DNA from: Narthecium ossifragum
Lineage: Eukaryota; Streptophyta; Magnoliopsida; Dioscoreales; Nartheciaceae
Assembly: GCA_963920575.1 (NCBI GenBank)
Contig: OY986972.1
Coordinates: 4,419,115 to 4,483,114 of the forward strand
Length of the DNA stretch: 64,000 nucleotides
Direction of reading: 5' to 3'
Shown piece by piece: positions 37,801-46,082 of the stretch; positions within the stretch are counted from its first letter, which is position 1; each line of letters starts with the position of its first letter. The notes beneath the pieces were generated by a model, which saw nothing but the letters and a program-made list of their open reading frames with translations, did no database searches and was not told where the DNA came from. A program made the position numbers and the translations under genes.

Positions 37801-40800
37801 AGCATATCATCATTGTAAAAAAAAATCATATTATTCTCCGCAACACTGAGTACCAATGGGGAAGAAAGTCAACCTTTCACAGTTATAAAAGAAGGTTGCA
37901 AATAACTGAATCCAAAGAATGCAACTTTCAATTCTTGAAAAGAAATTATGAACGAGGAAGATAGCAACATAGAACTTTCGAGTAGACATTTCGCATATGT
38001 CGAATACCATGCACACTAACTTTACACATAGAGAATGATAATTATCCAGATCAATAAAGTTACTAACCTTTGTGTAGGAGCAGAAAATATGTCAATCTTG
38101 TTCAACATTAAAGTAATTATTCATAAGCATTCAGAGATAAGATGATGAAATTAAATACAAGAGAACAGATATGAGTAACTTAATTACAGAGCTTACCTTA
38201 TTCCCATTCAGAATTCCCACGGCATAGGGAGTTGCAAAAGGTACATTGGAGGAAGAATAAGTCTACAGAAGGAAAATGAATAAGTACAACATGATATTGA
38301 GGACTGAATCTTCATCAAAGGACATACAACTCAAATATGATAAATGACAAAAAACTATGTAAGCACTTGAACCTTATAGAGCACACTTATGTTATTAATG
38401 TATATTCCCTTGGTTTGTAGCATCAAGACAAATCAAATCTCAAAGCTATTCCCGTATTCTAGCTCCCCAAGCTTGCATGAGCATGTCTTTAGGTGAGGAT
38501 TGAGATAATTCTTTCGACAAACAAAACATCATGGTGCATGTCCACAAATAGTACTCAAGAAATAAGCCTATGAGGCAATCGTGGTCTACACATCTGAAAA
38601 CATTGCTTAAAGAAGCTGCAAAATTGAGCGATGTTCTAAGATATAAGGAGAACGGTAAGATTGCCAAAATTGTAAAAAGCTAGAGCCCAGTTGGGTTTCT
38701 AGCTCTATAAGTTTGTTTCTTCACCAAGTTGAGCGATGTTCTAAGATATCCAATCGAAATCAAAATCACCCCAGCTTGAAGAAAATCGAGCACATTCATG
38801 GCTTGATTTTGCCCAATATAAACTTTTTTTTTCTGCTTGTACTCTAGTGTGGCATGTTATAATAGTTTTAAAAACCATATATGCTCCTTGTTATAGGGTG
38901 TATCTCTACCTCTCAAATCCAAATGGCTCATCCTTTATGTAATGAACCAACACCTCTATTTCAAAAGAGAGTAGTCAGGACATTCAATTAAAACCACACT
39001 TCAAACGTTAAGGCATTTGATAGCGTCGTATCATGACCCAAGCAATCTATCACAACTATGCTGCCCAAAGCAGTATTACGACATCCACTTGGGGGCAAGG
39101 CGCCGCAATACAAGATAACATATTGTATCCATCTCCTCTACCCTTCCTCTTTAAAACAGAGAAGAAGAAAGAAAGGAACAATAGGGAAAGAAGAAGAAAG
39201 AAAAGTAAAAACAGATGAAGAAGAAAGAAAAACAGGGAAAGTGGAAAAAGAAGGAAGAAGAAAGAAAGGAACAATAGGCAAAGAAGAAGAAAGAAAAACA
39301 GCGGGAAAGGAAAGAAGAAGAAAGAAAAACATGGAAAGTGGGAAATGGAAGAAGAAGAAAAGGGACTGGCATGGTGGTGTATCGGTCAGGCACGCACCGT
39401 ACCAGCAAGGCGTGCAATCCTTGAAAGAAACTATATCTGAAAATGCCAATGCAAAAATTTTAAGGTGCACCAAACAACCACAACAATAGAAATGACTCGC
39501 ACGATGAGTGCAACCATATACCACCTAATGCAATACCTTAGAATTGAATAGGTATCAACAGCAATAAAAGATCCCTATTTCCTCCTTCGGAAAGGATCAT
39601 AGTCTAATGACATAGGACACATATTTCACAAGTTATAACACTTAAAGTTTCAAACGCTTTAAACAGCATGTTCTTGCTTCTTATTGGCTTGAACACCTCA
39701 TGGCACGGGAGAAAATAAGTTGACTTGGAGCTACCAGTTTCCCAGGATATCAACCAAAGGTTGAGACACTCGAGAAAAGAGCATGCCAAGCTCGAGGATG
39801 AAGTCTATGCTCGAGTTTCCATTAACCTCGACCTCCAACCATGAAGCAAGCAAGATTTAGCATAGTCCAAAAAGCTAGAAAAGCAGGAAAGCAATACCAA
39901 TTAAGGAAGCATGAAAACTATATAGATACAAAAACCCAAGAAGTTAGCAATGAAAGGAAAAAAAGCTACTACAAGATCAATTTGGGTTGCCATTTTTCTA
40001 TGCATCACAATGTTAAATATGTGGTGGGATCACAAGAGGAAGCGTGAAGATGAATCAAGAATCTACAATACAATCAGGCAAAAATAGAATGCTACCTTGG
40101 CAAAAAGAAGGCTGAAAATGCATCAGTGCCCTAAAGATACACCCACAATTTCAAAGTGGACCCAAATATTTCAATTTTTGCACTTGGGTCCCTTTGTTTC
40201 GAAAACCATTTCGACATAGGGTACTGAGAACAGCTGTAAACAAGGACCTCATTTTCCATCCCTCTTAATGGTATTTAAACAATTAGGATCTAGAGCTTCA
40301 AGGGTGTAAGGGACACTGCCTCAACCACCCTCAATCCACTCCCCCGAGATCTAGTCCTCGAGGAGCCCATTGGTGAACATGCTAGAATTCCAAGACGCAC
40401 CTGTGCAAATTTATAGGCTTTTCTATATCGGTTTGCCCTAGGCTCTCCCCTATGCTTTGCACTAGACTATGTTGCCGGAGATCCACTTGTTTTCTCGTGG
40501 ATAGGTTGGGGGAGAACTTAGGCAAACCAACATAAAAAACTTATGAATCCGCACCAATGTGTTTCAAAGTCCTTGCCTGTTCAATGACGGGAAACGATGA
40601 TATCTCCATCGTGGGACAGCAGATCAAGGGGACTTGGGGCGCAGATCCTTACACCCTCAAAATCCTAACCCCACCTGTTTAAAGACCTTTAAGAGGAGAG
40701 GGAAACAAGTCACATGACCTAGTTATCTATCGACCCTTGTCAACCTGTCTAACACATTCCACATTAACCCCCACATTGAAATGGTTTTTGAATCATAGCT

Positions 40801-42889
40801 TCTCTTGTCCAATTTAAAACATGAGAGCCCACTTTGAAATTGGGGGTATCTAAAACCACAAACAGTTATAATGGCACATTAGCCTAAAAAGAAAAGAAAA
40901 AAACATGTAATCACTAATGCAAATATGATATATGCATCAACCATTATCGACTTGTCTTCTCAAAGTAAGCACGATGTCAAATGCAACCATCCAAGCAAGG
41001 AATCCCATGTTGTCGAATAAAAGAAATTGTAATTTATCGCCTAGCTATGCAAAAAGAAATTGTAAAGTTTACCAGAAGTCATAACTTAAATTCCAAACAT
41101 TTTTCTGGATATCTAAAACTAATAGTAGAGAAACCTTGGATCTCATAATTTAACAAAATACCCATAATGGGGAAAGCCAATTATCGAAGGCTTAAGCTCA
41201 CAGCTGGGCAGTGTGCTAATTTTGTTTTGGAATATTTCGTTGTGCACTTTCTTTAGGCCTTGAAAATCTATGTAGGCTAACAGAAAATTGATATAAAGAC
41301 GTATTTAAGAGAGTTTTTCAAGGCTTCACGCGATCAAACATGCTTTGAGGGTTACAGGGAGAATACATAAGCTAGCGATAAAAATCCAGAATCATCTATG
41401 GTCGGGAATGCCAGACAAAAATAAAAGCTCAAGTCGACCAAATTTTAATGACAAAGTAGAGGTTGCTGAGATGGACATGCTTTAGACATGATGAACATAC
41501 TAACACAGTTGCAATTTGTATTGTCTGGGGGCCACACAGAATCTGCTGAGATGGTTTTAGCAATGTGCAATACTAATCAAAGAAGGCTCCAGTGAGGAAA
41601 GTAACTCTGGTACAGCAATAACGAGCAATGACGAGTAACAAATATAACATTAATGCAAAGTGAAAATGCTGGAATAAGCTTGAAGACAATTAGTAGTGAT
41701 AGCCAGTACAACACATTGGTAGGCAAACATTCATAACCCAGTCTTAAATAGTAGTGAAAATAATAAATTATCAGATCATAAAGCATAAGAGCACCATTTT
41801 GACAGAATAGCTGACATGACCAATATGCGCCGAGAAGCATCACAATAAAGTAGCAAGAATAGGTGTCCAGATTTCAGCAAATATCAAATATAAAACACGA
41901 CAACAGTATTTATGCTATCAGTGCCCACCTGTTTTTGTATCCTCAAGCATTCAGGTGCATCACTGTCATAGTTAGTGCTATCAACATCCAAGCTCATATC
42001 AACTTCCACTTTTGATTCTTCAGGCTTCACTCTCACCTACGCCAAACAAAGAAAAGTTAGAGACCATGCTTCAGACTGGATGTGCAACAAAAATGACTTT
42101 AATAAAGGAATATCTACATTGAGAAACAAAAAGAAATGCTGAAACTATAGAACTTATAACAAAAATTACCTCAGTGGACCCATCATCATATAATTCATAT
42201 GGACGCCAATAAGGCCTCAGTGGATATTGCATCAAATACAGCTGAAGAAGTAGTAAACCCAATGAGCGAAATCTCAAATAATAATTGAAACACAACTACA
42301 AAGATATGTCTCCTTTAAACAAAAAAACAACAAAATCATGATGTCAACTAACATAATGATAAGAGAAACCATTTGTGGCAACTGTTAATTCCCATTCCCA
42401 CTAAATACCAAAATTCTTGTTCTCTTCTCAATTAATGAATGCATACTAGTTCCCAGACCTCGCTACTCTAAGCGAACAGATCCGTATTTTTTCACAAGAC
42501 AGTACCTGAGTGTCCTCATCGAGGGAATTCCTGAAGAAGACATCAATCTCCCTCACCACCGTGTTCTCCCCGTCGTCATCGACAACCATAGGAGCGCCTG
42601 CCGCCTCGTCAATGACCCCACTAGGTTCCAGCCGCAGCTTATCCTCCAATCCCGCGGCGCTCTTCACGTCGGCACCGTCGGAATCCTCCTGCTTCTTGAC
42701 GCGGTCCGAGATTGTAGAAGGGACGAAGGAGGACGAGATGGGCTCGGACTTGGGATTCTTGCCCTTGGACTTAGGCTGGAACTTGGAGGGCTTAGGCGGG
42801 GGAGCGTCGCCGGTGAGTTCGAGGTCGAGAGCCTCGTCCAGGGCGTCTGCGGAGGAGGACGGGATCGAAGCGCCGCCGCCGTTCTCCAT
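10810..42889 (-). CDS. RPC5: DNA-directed RNA polymerase III subunit RPC5 (13 exons)
   Basis: Minus-strand exons: 42889-42506, 42241-42170, 42036-41929, 38262-38197, 29882-29721, 25386-25339, 22284-22178, 22035-21964, 20749-20698, 20610-20096, 13640-13392, 13313-13193, 10878-10810. All junctions are GT..AG and phases agree, giving 674 aa. The N-terminal half carries the hallmarks of plant RPC5 (Sin-like/RPC5 family): VVREIDVFF (about 111-119), LYLMQYPLRPYWRPYEL (129-145), VGILNGNKLHL, then WVLLKYH, TLCPGTS, LPLEERLKRWL. The C-terminal half has RFDALMHLAPDD, AYLVQGLWV, LCLFSKNRVI, ELRAVISQIA..IHGLYVLKS and ends in WALKSDLSKH-stop. In yeast and human, RPC5 pairs with RPC4 as a TFIIF-like module on Pol III that helps initiation, termination and re-initiation on tRNA, 5S and other small RNA genes; acidic and Lys-rich linkers (residues 30-80) fit a nuclear protein. 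Odd point: a Thr/Ser/Ala run (596-608) follows YVLKS. The gene is about 32 kb because introns are full of mobile elements. Confidence 0.92.
11563..12166 (+). mobile_element. Solo LTR (604 bp) in the last RPC5 intron
   Basis: The element begins TGACGCAGG and ends GGCATCA, so its ends are inverted (TGA/TCA). AAAAC stands on both sides (11558-11562 and 12167-12171) as a 5-bp target duplication. A 21-bp unit, AGCTGGACGTGGAGGAAACAG, is repeated at 11577 and 11598. The 3' part (ATTTATGTAATAG, then AAACCCTAGAGTTGC) looks like the R-U5 side of a plant LTR. The duplication is A-rich, so the call is probable, not certain. Orientation is inferred from that R-U5-like end. Confidence 0.6.
12172..13192 (-). 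other. Rest of RPC5 intron 12
   Basis: AT-rich intron sequence between the solo LTR and exon 12. No gene or repeat resolved. Confidence 0.5.
13641..15774 (-). other. RPC5 intron 10, part without assigned element
   Basis: Mostly AT-rich. Positions 14850-15100 are rich in GTGCCGACA / CCGGCAC-type words (for example TTTACCGGCACGATACTT), which recur at 50070-50090 and 51280-51345 in another gene's introns. This suggests a dispersed unidentified repeat. Confidence 0.4.
15775..16562. repeat. 396-bp tandem duplication
   Basis: Copy 1 (15775-16170) and copy 2 (16171-16562) each begin TCAAACG[G/A]TAATGCCTCAGG and each end near GAGCGGTTTAAT / GCGCGGTTTAAT. They share long identical stretches (for example CTATATCTAGATGATGTGCA) with scattered substitutions. 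Function unknown; it lies in RPC5 intron 10. Confidence 0.85.
16653..16901. mobile_element. Mutator-like MITE with 9-bp target duplication
   Basis: A 249-bp element made almost entirely of two long terminal inverted repeats of about 85 bp. The left arm starts GGGTTAATAACATCTTACT; the right arm ends with the complement (AGTAAAATGTTATTAACCC). Both arms include CCCTATATTTTAAAACGTGA or its complement. The 9-mer TTTTGAATT stands directly on both sides (16644-16652 and 16902-16910). Long inverted repeats plus a 9-bp duplication are diagnostic of Mutator-like elements. No coding capacity. Confidence 0.88.
17063..17423. repeat. Imperfect tandem repeat, three copies of about 90-145 bp
   Basis: Units start GAATATAAAG at 17063, 17191 and 17336 (GAATATAAAGTAAAAG, GAATATAAAGAGGAACG, GAATATAAAGTAAAAGT). 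Each contains AAAAAGTGAAT, then a GATGATnnATCGAC block and GGCTCGAC or its relatives; the third is shorter. The minus-strand frames across it are repeats of one another and not a gene. Confidence 0.7.
17424..17960. other. G-rich low-complexity segment in RPC5 intron 10
   Basis: Text rich in GGTGTCGGGGAAGATGG, GGAGGTGG and GGCTCGACGATGG, related in style to the repeats at 17063-17423. Long frames exist on both strands by composition only; none shows a recognisable domain. Probably the interior of a decayed DNA transposon. Confidence 0.45.
17961..20095 (-). other. RPC5 intron 10, right part
   Basis: Unassigned repeat-like sequence to about 19130, then AT-rich intron up to exon 10. No gene seen. 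Confidence 0.4.
18931..19082. repeat. 80-bp tandem duplication
   Basis: CAGGTGGATAGTTCA begins at 18941 and 19021. The shared block runs on through GACATCCAATTATGA to ATTATCTTA. Confidence 0.85.
22440..23910 (+). mobile_element. Degenerate transposase-like remnant in RPC5 intron 6
   Basis: Plus-strand text shows broken protein-like pieces in changing frames, with acidic and aromatic-rich bits such as TVEDDDDPIMDKL (about 22720-22760) and DDTGYTYDNPLQTSHIN (about 23650-23700). Such Asp/Gly/Tyr-rich tails occur in plant hAT-type transposase relatives. Stops and frameshifts are many and no catalytic motif can be placed. It could be another kind of dead element. Confidence 0.3.
22959..23084. repeat. 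42-bp tandem repeat, three copies
   Basis: The unit CCAACACTGGGAGTGTTAGG plus about 22 bp begins at 22959, 23001 and 23043, with a few substitutions. It lies inside the degenerate transposase-like segment. Confidence 0.9.
23911..24690 (-). other. AT-rich part of RPC5 intron 6
   Basis: Nothing recognisable beyond A-rich intron sequence. Confidence 0.5.
24695..25110. mobile_element. Putative hAT-like remnant (GGGCTTGGGC-rich)
   Basis: Dense in AGCCCAGCCCGCCCAA, GGGCTGGGTTT, GGGTCGGGCTTGG and CCTGAGCCGGGTTCGAA. The composition matches interiors of the CCCGAAC-type hAT-like elements in this window, but ends and target duplication are not clear. Confidence 0.4.
25817..26279. mobile_element. hAT-like MITE, 8-bp target duplication GGCGTAAG
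   Basis: The left end is TAGGGGTGAGCATTC and the right end AACTCACCCCTA, in inverted orientation. GGCGTAAG is found exactly on both sides (25809-25816 and 26280-26287). The interior is an array of CCGAAC / GTTCGG words on both strands, enough to form long hairpins. No coding capacity. Size (463 bp), 8-bp duplication and YARNG-type ends fit a non-autonomous hAT element. It sits in RPC5 intron 5. Confidence 0.9.
27105..27226. repeat. (GA)n microsatellites in a duplicated context
   Basis: GA runs followed by ATGAATT[A/G]ATTTTTT occur at 27105-27123 and 27214-27226. The stretch between (27149-27212, ACATATATGAGTCCTTTAAG on) recurs nearly unchanged at 28621-28680. Confidence 0.7.
27416..28575 (+). 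mobile_element. Solo LTR, family A, 5-bp target duplication GGTAG
   Basis: Begins TGTCAGGGGCTGGAACCCAT and ends ACCTGGTGACA, with TGTCA/TGACA inverted ends. GGTAG occurs on both sides (27411-27415 and 28576-28580). Promoter-like TATA (CTCTATATAAGGAGG, near 28095) and AATAAA (28305-28310) lie in the order expected of a plus-oriented LTR. There is no internal domain, so it is the product of LTR-LTR recombination. A second member lies at 58079-59700. Short frames inside are not genes. It lies in RPC5 intron 5. Confidence 0.9.
28621..28683. repeat. Second copy of a 65-bp segment flanking the solo LTR
   Basis: ACATATATGAG[A/T]CCTTTAAG and GAAATCTGCATCCA match 27149-27212, so similar text lies on both sides of the LTR at 27416-28575. 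It lies outside the LTR boundaries. Confidence 0.7.
28684..29720 (-). other. RPC5 intron 5, right part
   Basis: AT-rich intron, no feature resolved. Confidence 0.5.
30106..30171. repeat. Poly-C / poly-G tract
   Basis: Runs of 8 and 14 C, then GGCGCCGCCGG, then 21 or so G. The pair can form a hairpin or quadruplex. Homopolymer length here is a likely place for sequencing or assembly error. Confidence 0.8.
30458..31574. mobile_element. hAT-like element with YAGGGGTGGCAA ends
   Basis: Left end TAGGGGTGGCAATTCGGG; right end CCCGGATTGCCACCCCTG (inverted). Flanks CCCCCAGC (30450-30457) and CCCCCAAC (31575-31582) match at 7 of 8 positions, consistent with an aged 8-bp duplication. Both ends carry arrays of CGGGTCGGGT / ACCCGACCCG. 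The 750-bp middle is purine-rich on the plus strand with repeated GGGAGGAGAGGGTGAGAGGAG. No transposase is seen. It splits the surrounding composite element. Confidence 0.8.
31954..32020. repeat. Polypyrimidine tract (T8-9C)n
   Basis: T-runs interrupted by single C residues across about 65 bp. Lysine-rich frames on the other strand are artefacts of this tract. Confidence 0.9.
32045..32555. repeat. Array of TTACTTT[T/C]CACAA-type words
   Basis: More than fifteen irregularly spaced copies of (A)GTTACTTT[T/C]CA, often followed by CAAATCATATAAG or CAATTCTGG, separated by about 15-40 bp. Larger sub-repeats exist (GGTTTAATCTGAAAA three times at 32339, 32471, 32503). It looks like the subterminal array of a transposon. 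Confidence 0.8.
32686..33582 (-). other. RPC5 intron 4, middle part
   Basis: AT-rich intron sequence with no resolved feature. Confidence 0.5.
33583..34359. mobile_element. hAT-like element with TAGGGGCAGCAA ends
   Basis: Left end TAGGGGCAGCAATCTAGCTC; right end CGGCTCGTTGCTACCCCTA (inverted). AGCTCGAT / ATCGAGCT words fill the left 150 bp and AGCTCGCT / TTCAAGC words the right. The flanks (ATCAAATA and ATCGCATG) agree at only 5 of 8 positions, so the duplication is unclear. No transposase. Confidence 0.65.
34920..35209. mobile_element. Putative Tourist-like MITE
   Basis: Left end GGGCCTATTGGTTGCAAGAG; right end CCCGCAACAGACCC, roughly inverted (GGGTCTGTTGC). Partly self-complementary interior (GAAAGTGAG... 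against CTCACTTTC). Flanking TAC/TAT could be a 3-bp duplication with one change. Confidence 0.5.
35210..36234 (-). other. RPC5 intron 4, unassigned repeat-like sequence
   Basis: No gene. The moderately GC-rich text at 35530-35960 looks like old transposon DNA but no ends or protein motif were recognised. Confidence 0.4.
36243..37419. mobile_element. hAT-like element, perfect 8-bp target duplication ATGTGAAT
   Basis: Ends are CATGGATTTCC and GGAAATCCATG, an 11-bp perfect inverted repeat. ATGTGAAT occurs exactly at 36235-36242 and 37420-37427. The left 180 bp and right 40 bp hold many ACCGGCCGGT / GCCGGTTTG words, a probable subterminal transposase-binding array. The interior (about 36430-37350) is first purine-rich and then AT-rich, with no transposase. 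Length 1177 bp. The frames within are compositional. Confidence 0.85.
37428..38196 (-). other. RPC5 intron 4, part next to exon 4
   Basis: AT-rich intron sequence, nothing resolved. Confidence 0.5.
38263..41928 (-). other. RPC5 intron 3
   Basis: 3.7-kb intron. Apart from the purine-rich tract at 39152-39362 and an LTR-like but unassigned segment near 40290-40790, it is AT-rich with no supported feature. Confidence 0.5.
39152..39362. repeat. Purine-rich (GAAGAAGAAAGAAA)n tract
   Basis: Several copies of AAGAAGAAGAAAGAAAG separated by AACA or GGGAAAG spacers over about 210 bp. Frames on both strands through it (Lys/Glu-rich or Ser/Phe-rich) are artefacts. Confidence 0.85.
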
Positions 42890-43074
42890 GATCGCCGGAG
42901 AAGAGGGGGGCTACGAGGGGTTCTGGCTTTGCTTGAACCCTGGAGAGGTGACGAGGGTTTAGATGACCCGAGCTGGGCCATGTTTGGTTTGGGATAACGT
43001 GGGTTATCCTCACATTATCCCCAGATAACCCCCGAATAGAATCTTTATCACAAGCAAAATGGGATAGCATAATA
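42890..43074 (-). promoter_or_regulatory. RPC5 5' leader and promoter-proximal region
   Basis: The leader upstream of ATG 42889 carries TAAACCCTC on the minus strand (42954-42962), close to the telo-box core AAACCCTA common in leaders and promoters of plant translation-machinery genes. Further upstream, 42984-43040 looks like one end of a MITE (GTTTGGTTTGGGATAACG, with GGATAA/TTATCC repeats). The LINE follows. No TATA box was assigned. Confidence 0.45.
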
Positions 43075-43331
43075 GGGATGAAAGGTTAGCAAAATAGAGA
43101 TTGATTAGTTCAGCCCAATGCTAATTACAAACTACAAAACTACCCAACGCTCTCCAAAACTCCCAATCCGTCATCCTCAGACCAGGCGAAAGTAGCATTG
43201 GCTCTCCTACACCATCTAACAATGGCATCCGCCCTACCATTTCGCTCTCTAGGAGCGTACATAAAAACGACAGAATTAAATTTTAAAACTTGAGCATAGA
43301 TCTCCCGCACTTGAGTGTCTGCTGCCCTTCC

Positions 43332-43784
43332 TCATAGACGCTTCCCAGTGAATGCCTCCATCGCATGCAGACAGTCTGACTCGACGATGATCCGGTATGT
43401 ACCTCCTGAATCCAACCATTTGAGGCCCGTCGCTATAGCTTGCAACTCTGCATCGAAAACTGTCGGGGCATCGACCCCCTTCCCAAAAGCCCAAAGTGCT
43501 TTCCCCTCGGTAGTACTGCATATGACACCAATTGCGGATGCTCCTCCTAGGCACGAGGCATCAGTTTGAATCACATAGTTCGCAACCCGCTCTTGAGAGC
43601 CCTGGTCTTCCTTCTTTAGACGCTGTAGATATTCCGCCGCTTGCCGAGTCACGCGCTTGGCAATCACATCCATGGTCTCTCCCTCGTCCTCAAAGATAAG
43701 CTTGTTACGATCCTTCCATAGCCACCATAGCGCATATCCAAGTAGTGTTCTAACCTCCTTCATCGTCCGTTGTGAGGTAATCAA
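43332..43784 (-). pseudogene. LINE RNase H domain fragment
   Basis: An open stretch of about 150 codons. YALWWLWKDRNKLIFEDE is the usual linker before the plant non-LTR RNase H. It is followed by YVIQTDASCLGGASAIGV (first catalytic Asp), DAPTVFDAELQAIATGL (Glu) and IIVESDCLHAMEAF (Asp). The frame then shifts, so the C-terminal Asp region is broken. Remnant of ORF2 of the LINE. Confidence 0.85.
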
Positions 43785-44060
43785 GGTATGAAGGGTGGCG
43801 TCGGCTTCAAGCCCATTAGAAAGGATCTAATCACGCGGCAAGATTCTTTGTAAGACACGCGCTTGGCAATCACATGGTCTCTCCCTCGTCCTCAAAGATA
43901 AGCTTGTTACGATCCTTCCATAACCACCATAGCGCATAGCCAAGTAGTGTTCTAACCTCCTTCATCGTCCGTTGTGAGGTAATCAAGGTATGAAGGGTGG
44001 CGTCGGCTTCAAGCCCATTAGAAAGGATCTAATCATGCGGCAAGATTCTTTGTAAGACAC
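43651..44060. repeat. 206-bp tandem duplication inside the LINE
   Basis: Copy 1 43651-43856 and copy 2 43857-44058 both begin ACGCGCTTGGCAATCACA and end TTCTTTGTAAGACAC. They differ by a 4-base deletion (CATCCATGG against CATGG) and a few substitutions. The near identity points to a late event, after insertion. Confidence 0.92.
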
Positions 44061-44631
44061 CATGTGAGAAAGGGCATTCGACAAGAGCGTGGAGCAAGGA
44101 TTCATCTGCACCACACCTCGGGCATCCGCGATCATGAGAACCACAATGGCGCCAAAATAGATCCCTGATAGGAAGCTTCTTATGCCATATCTTTCAAATA
44201 AAGAATTTCACCCTTGCCCCAACCTCTAGCCGCCATATATTGCTCCATGGAAAATCCTCCGCTTCTCGTTGTGGCCCCTGTTTTTCTTGCATAAGGAACA
44301 GATATGCAACTTTTGTACTCACCTCGCCGTGTGCACCATATGCCCAGCGGCAACTATCGTCCCCCTGCACTCCAACCGACCTTATGTGCTCAGTTAGTGA
44401 CGGATGAAAAGCTTCAGCGAGCTGCGCCTCATTCCAAGACTCATCCCGTTGGAAATCTCCAACTGTATTACTGCTCCAGTCTCTTTCGCAGTGAGCAAAA
44501 GAGGGCCGACGGCACAGTGGATCCTCAAAAATCCACGAGTCATGCATCATACTTAGTCTGCTATGTTCCCCTGGGGTGCACACACATCCTCGCTGCAAAA
44601 GCTGTCGGCGGCCCGGCATAGATCCCTCCAA
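44061..44631 (-). pseudogene. LINE zinc-binding (zf-RVT-like) region
   Basis: Minus-strand codons give WRLEVGARVKFFI in one frame, then WHKKLPIRDLFWRHCGSHD, CPRCGADESLLHALVECPF after a shift. This is the typical zinc-binding reverse-transcriptase segment with the C-x2-C..H..C pattern. At least one frameshift separates it from the reverse transcriptase frame. Confidence 0.8.
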
Positions 44632-46082
44632 TGAACAGAGGCGGGGGCACCTACATCACGAAGAGAGGGGAGAATTTCCCTCCAAGGATATTTAGCTTTT
44701 GCCAAGCTAAGCCATATCGATGGCTTTTGCTGAAGGAAGGAAGCCATTCTTTTAACTTTCAATATGTGTTGCCATATCCTGAAGTCTCTCAAGCCCAAAC
44801 CCCCTGCTTCCTTTGGGAGACAACACTTGCTCCAAGCCACAACACTCAAACCGGACCGCTTGCCTTGCCATAAAAAGTCACGGCACATCTTTTCTATCCT
44901 TGTTATCACCGATACTGGAAGATCCGTTGTGATCATGGCGTAAGCAAGAATAGCTTGAAGCACGGACTGCACAAGAATTACCCGACCTGGCGCGAAAATG
45001 TGTTTACTTTGCCATGAGAGGATCTTGTTGGTCAATTTATCGAGGAGAGAAGAGAAGTCGGCCAACTGAGGCTTCTTTACACACAGAGGAACTCCAAGAT
45101 AGTCCCATGTACCCTCAATCTCGACTAATCCAAGGATTTGGCAAATAGTCGACTTTTGATCATCTCCGACCTTTGGTGAGAAGCGCACCATATATTTACG
45201 TGTGTTCATCTCAAGGGCAGATAATGCCCGAAACCACAAGAGCTTTTGTTTAAGTTTCCTTGCTTCACTACAAGTCGCTCTTGTGACTATCATACAGTCA
45301 TCCGCATATAACAAATACGACATGGTAAAAGTAGTAGAGGGAAAATGAAGGCCCTCCAAACCAGTGATCGGGTCCTTTAGGAGCTGAGAGAGAACTTCCT
45401 GGATGACCAAGAACAAATAGGGCGACAAGGGGTCACCCTGCCGCAAGCCACAGCTGGATTTAACCTTCCCATGGACACTGCCATTGAGTATAAAGGAGAA
45501 TTCCGGGCCACACACACAACTCATAACCCATGAGATCCAACCTGCAGGAAAGTTCATGACTTGTAGCACCTTCTCCAAGAACTCCCACCTCACCCTGTCG
45601 AAAGCCGCACGCAAGTCAACTTTTAGCACCATCAATCCTTTAGTTTTTGGAGCAATTCGCATCGAATGCATAATCTCTTTTGTTGCGTCGATGTTGTCGT
45701 GGATGGATCTCCCTTGGACGAACGCGGACTGCTCCATTCCAATGACGTCTCCAAGAACCAACTTCATTCTCTGTGCTAGAATGGAGGTGATCACCTTGTA
45801 GCCTACATTACATAGACTTATTGGCCTATAATCCTTCACCACTGTAGGATACTTGCATTTTGGAATGAAGGTGATGAAGGATTGATGCCATGATGGAGGG
45901 AGCCAACTTGTGTGGAAGAAATGCTGAATTAACCCAACAAAATCAGCACCAAGAACGTTCCAGTGGGTTATGAAGAATTCAATTGGGAGCCCATTTGGGC
46001 CTGGACATTTATTCCAGCCCATATGGAAGAGAGTTTCCTTAATCTCAGCGGCTGTGACTTCACTAATCATAGCATCATGCAT
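44553..46082 (-). CDS. LINE reverse transcriptase open frame (509 codons)
   Basis: A long open frame covering the whole polymerase domain of LINE ORF2. Visible motifs in order: CPGPNGLPIEFF (26-37), DYRPISLCNVGYK (84-96), AFVQGRSIHDNI (120-131), LKVDLRAAFDRVRW (153-166, catalytic Asp 156), CGLRQGDPLSPYLF (211-224), YLLYADDCMIV (256-266, catalytic Asp pair), YLGVPL and W-x-K-CLPKEAGGLGLRD in the thumb and connection region. It copies LINE RNA into DNA at a nicked target. The catalytic residues are intact, but frames upstream (endonuclease) and downstream (zinc and RNase H) are broken, so the element as a whole is dead. The first Met is not a real start; the domain continues upstream in other frames. 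Confidence 0.9.
   Translation of the reverse strand: MHDAMISEVTAAEIKETLFHMGWNKCPGPNGLPIEFFITHWNVLGADFVGLIQHFFHTSWLPPSWHQSFITFIPKCKYPTVVKDYRPISLCNVGYKVITSILAQRMKLVLGDVIGMEQSAFVQGRSIHDNIDATKEIMHSMRIAPKTKGLMVLKVDLRAAFDRVRWEFLEKVLQVMNFPAGWISWVMSCVCGPEFSFILNGSVHGKVKSSCGLRQGDPLSPYLFLVIQEVLSQLLKDPITGLEGLHFPSTTFTMSYLLYADDCMIVTRATCSEARKLKQKLLWFRALSALEMNTRKYMVRFSPKVGDDQKSTICQILGLVEIEGTWDYLGVPLCVKKPQLADFSSLLDKLTNKILSWQSKHIFAPGRVILVQSVLQAILAYAMITTDLPVSVITRIEKMCRDFLWQGKRSGLSVVAWSKCCLPKEAGGLGLRDFRIWQHILKVKRMASFLQQKPSIWLSLAKAKYPWREILPSLRDVGAPASVHWRDLCRAADSFCSEDVCAPQGNIAD

Noticed and set aside
39056..39524. Lys/Glu-rich and Ser/Phe-rich frames
   Set aside because: Produced by the GAAGAAAGAAA simple repeat.
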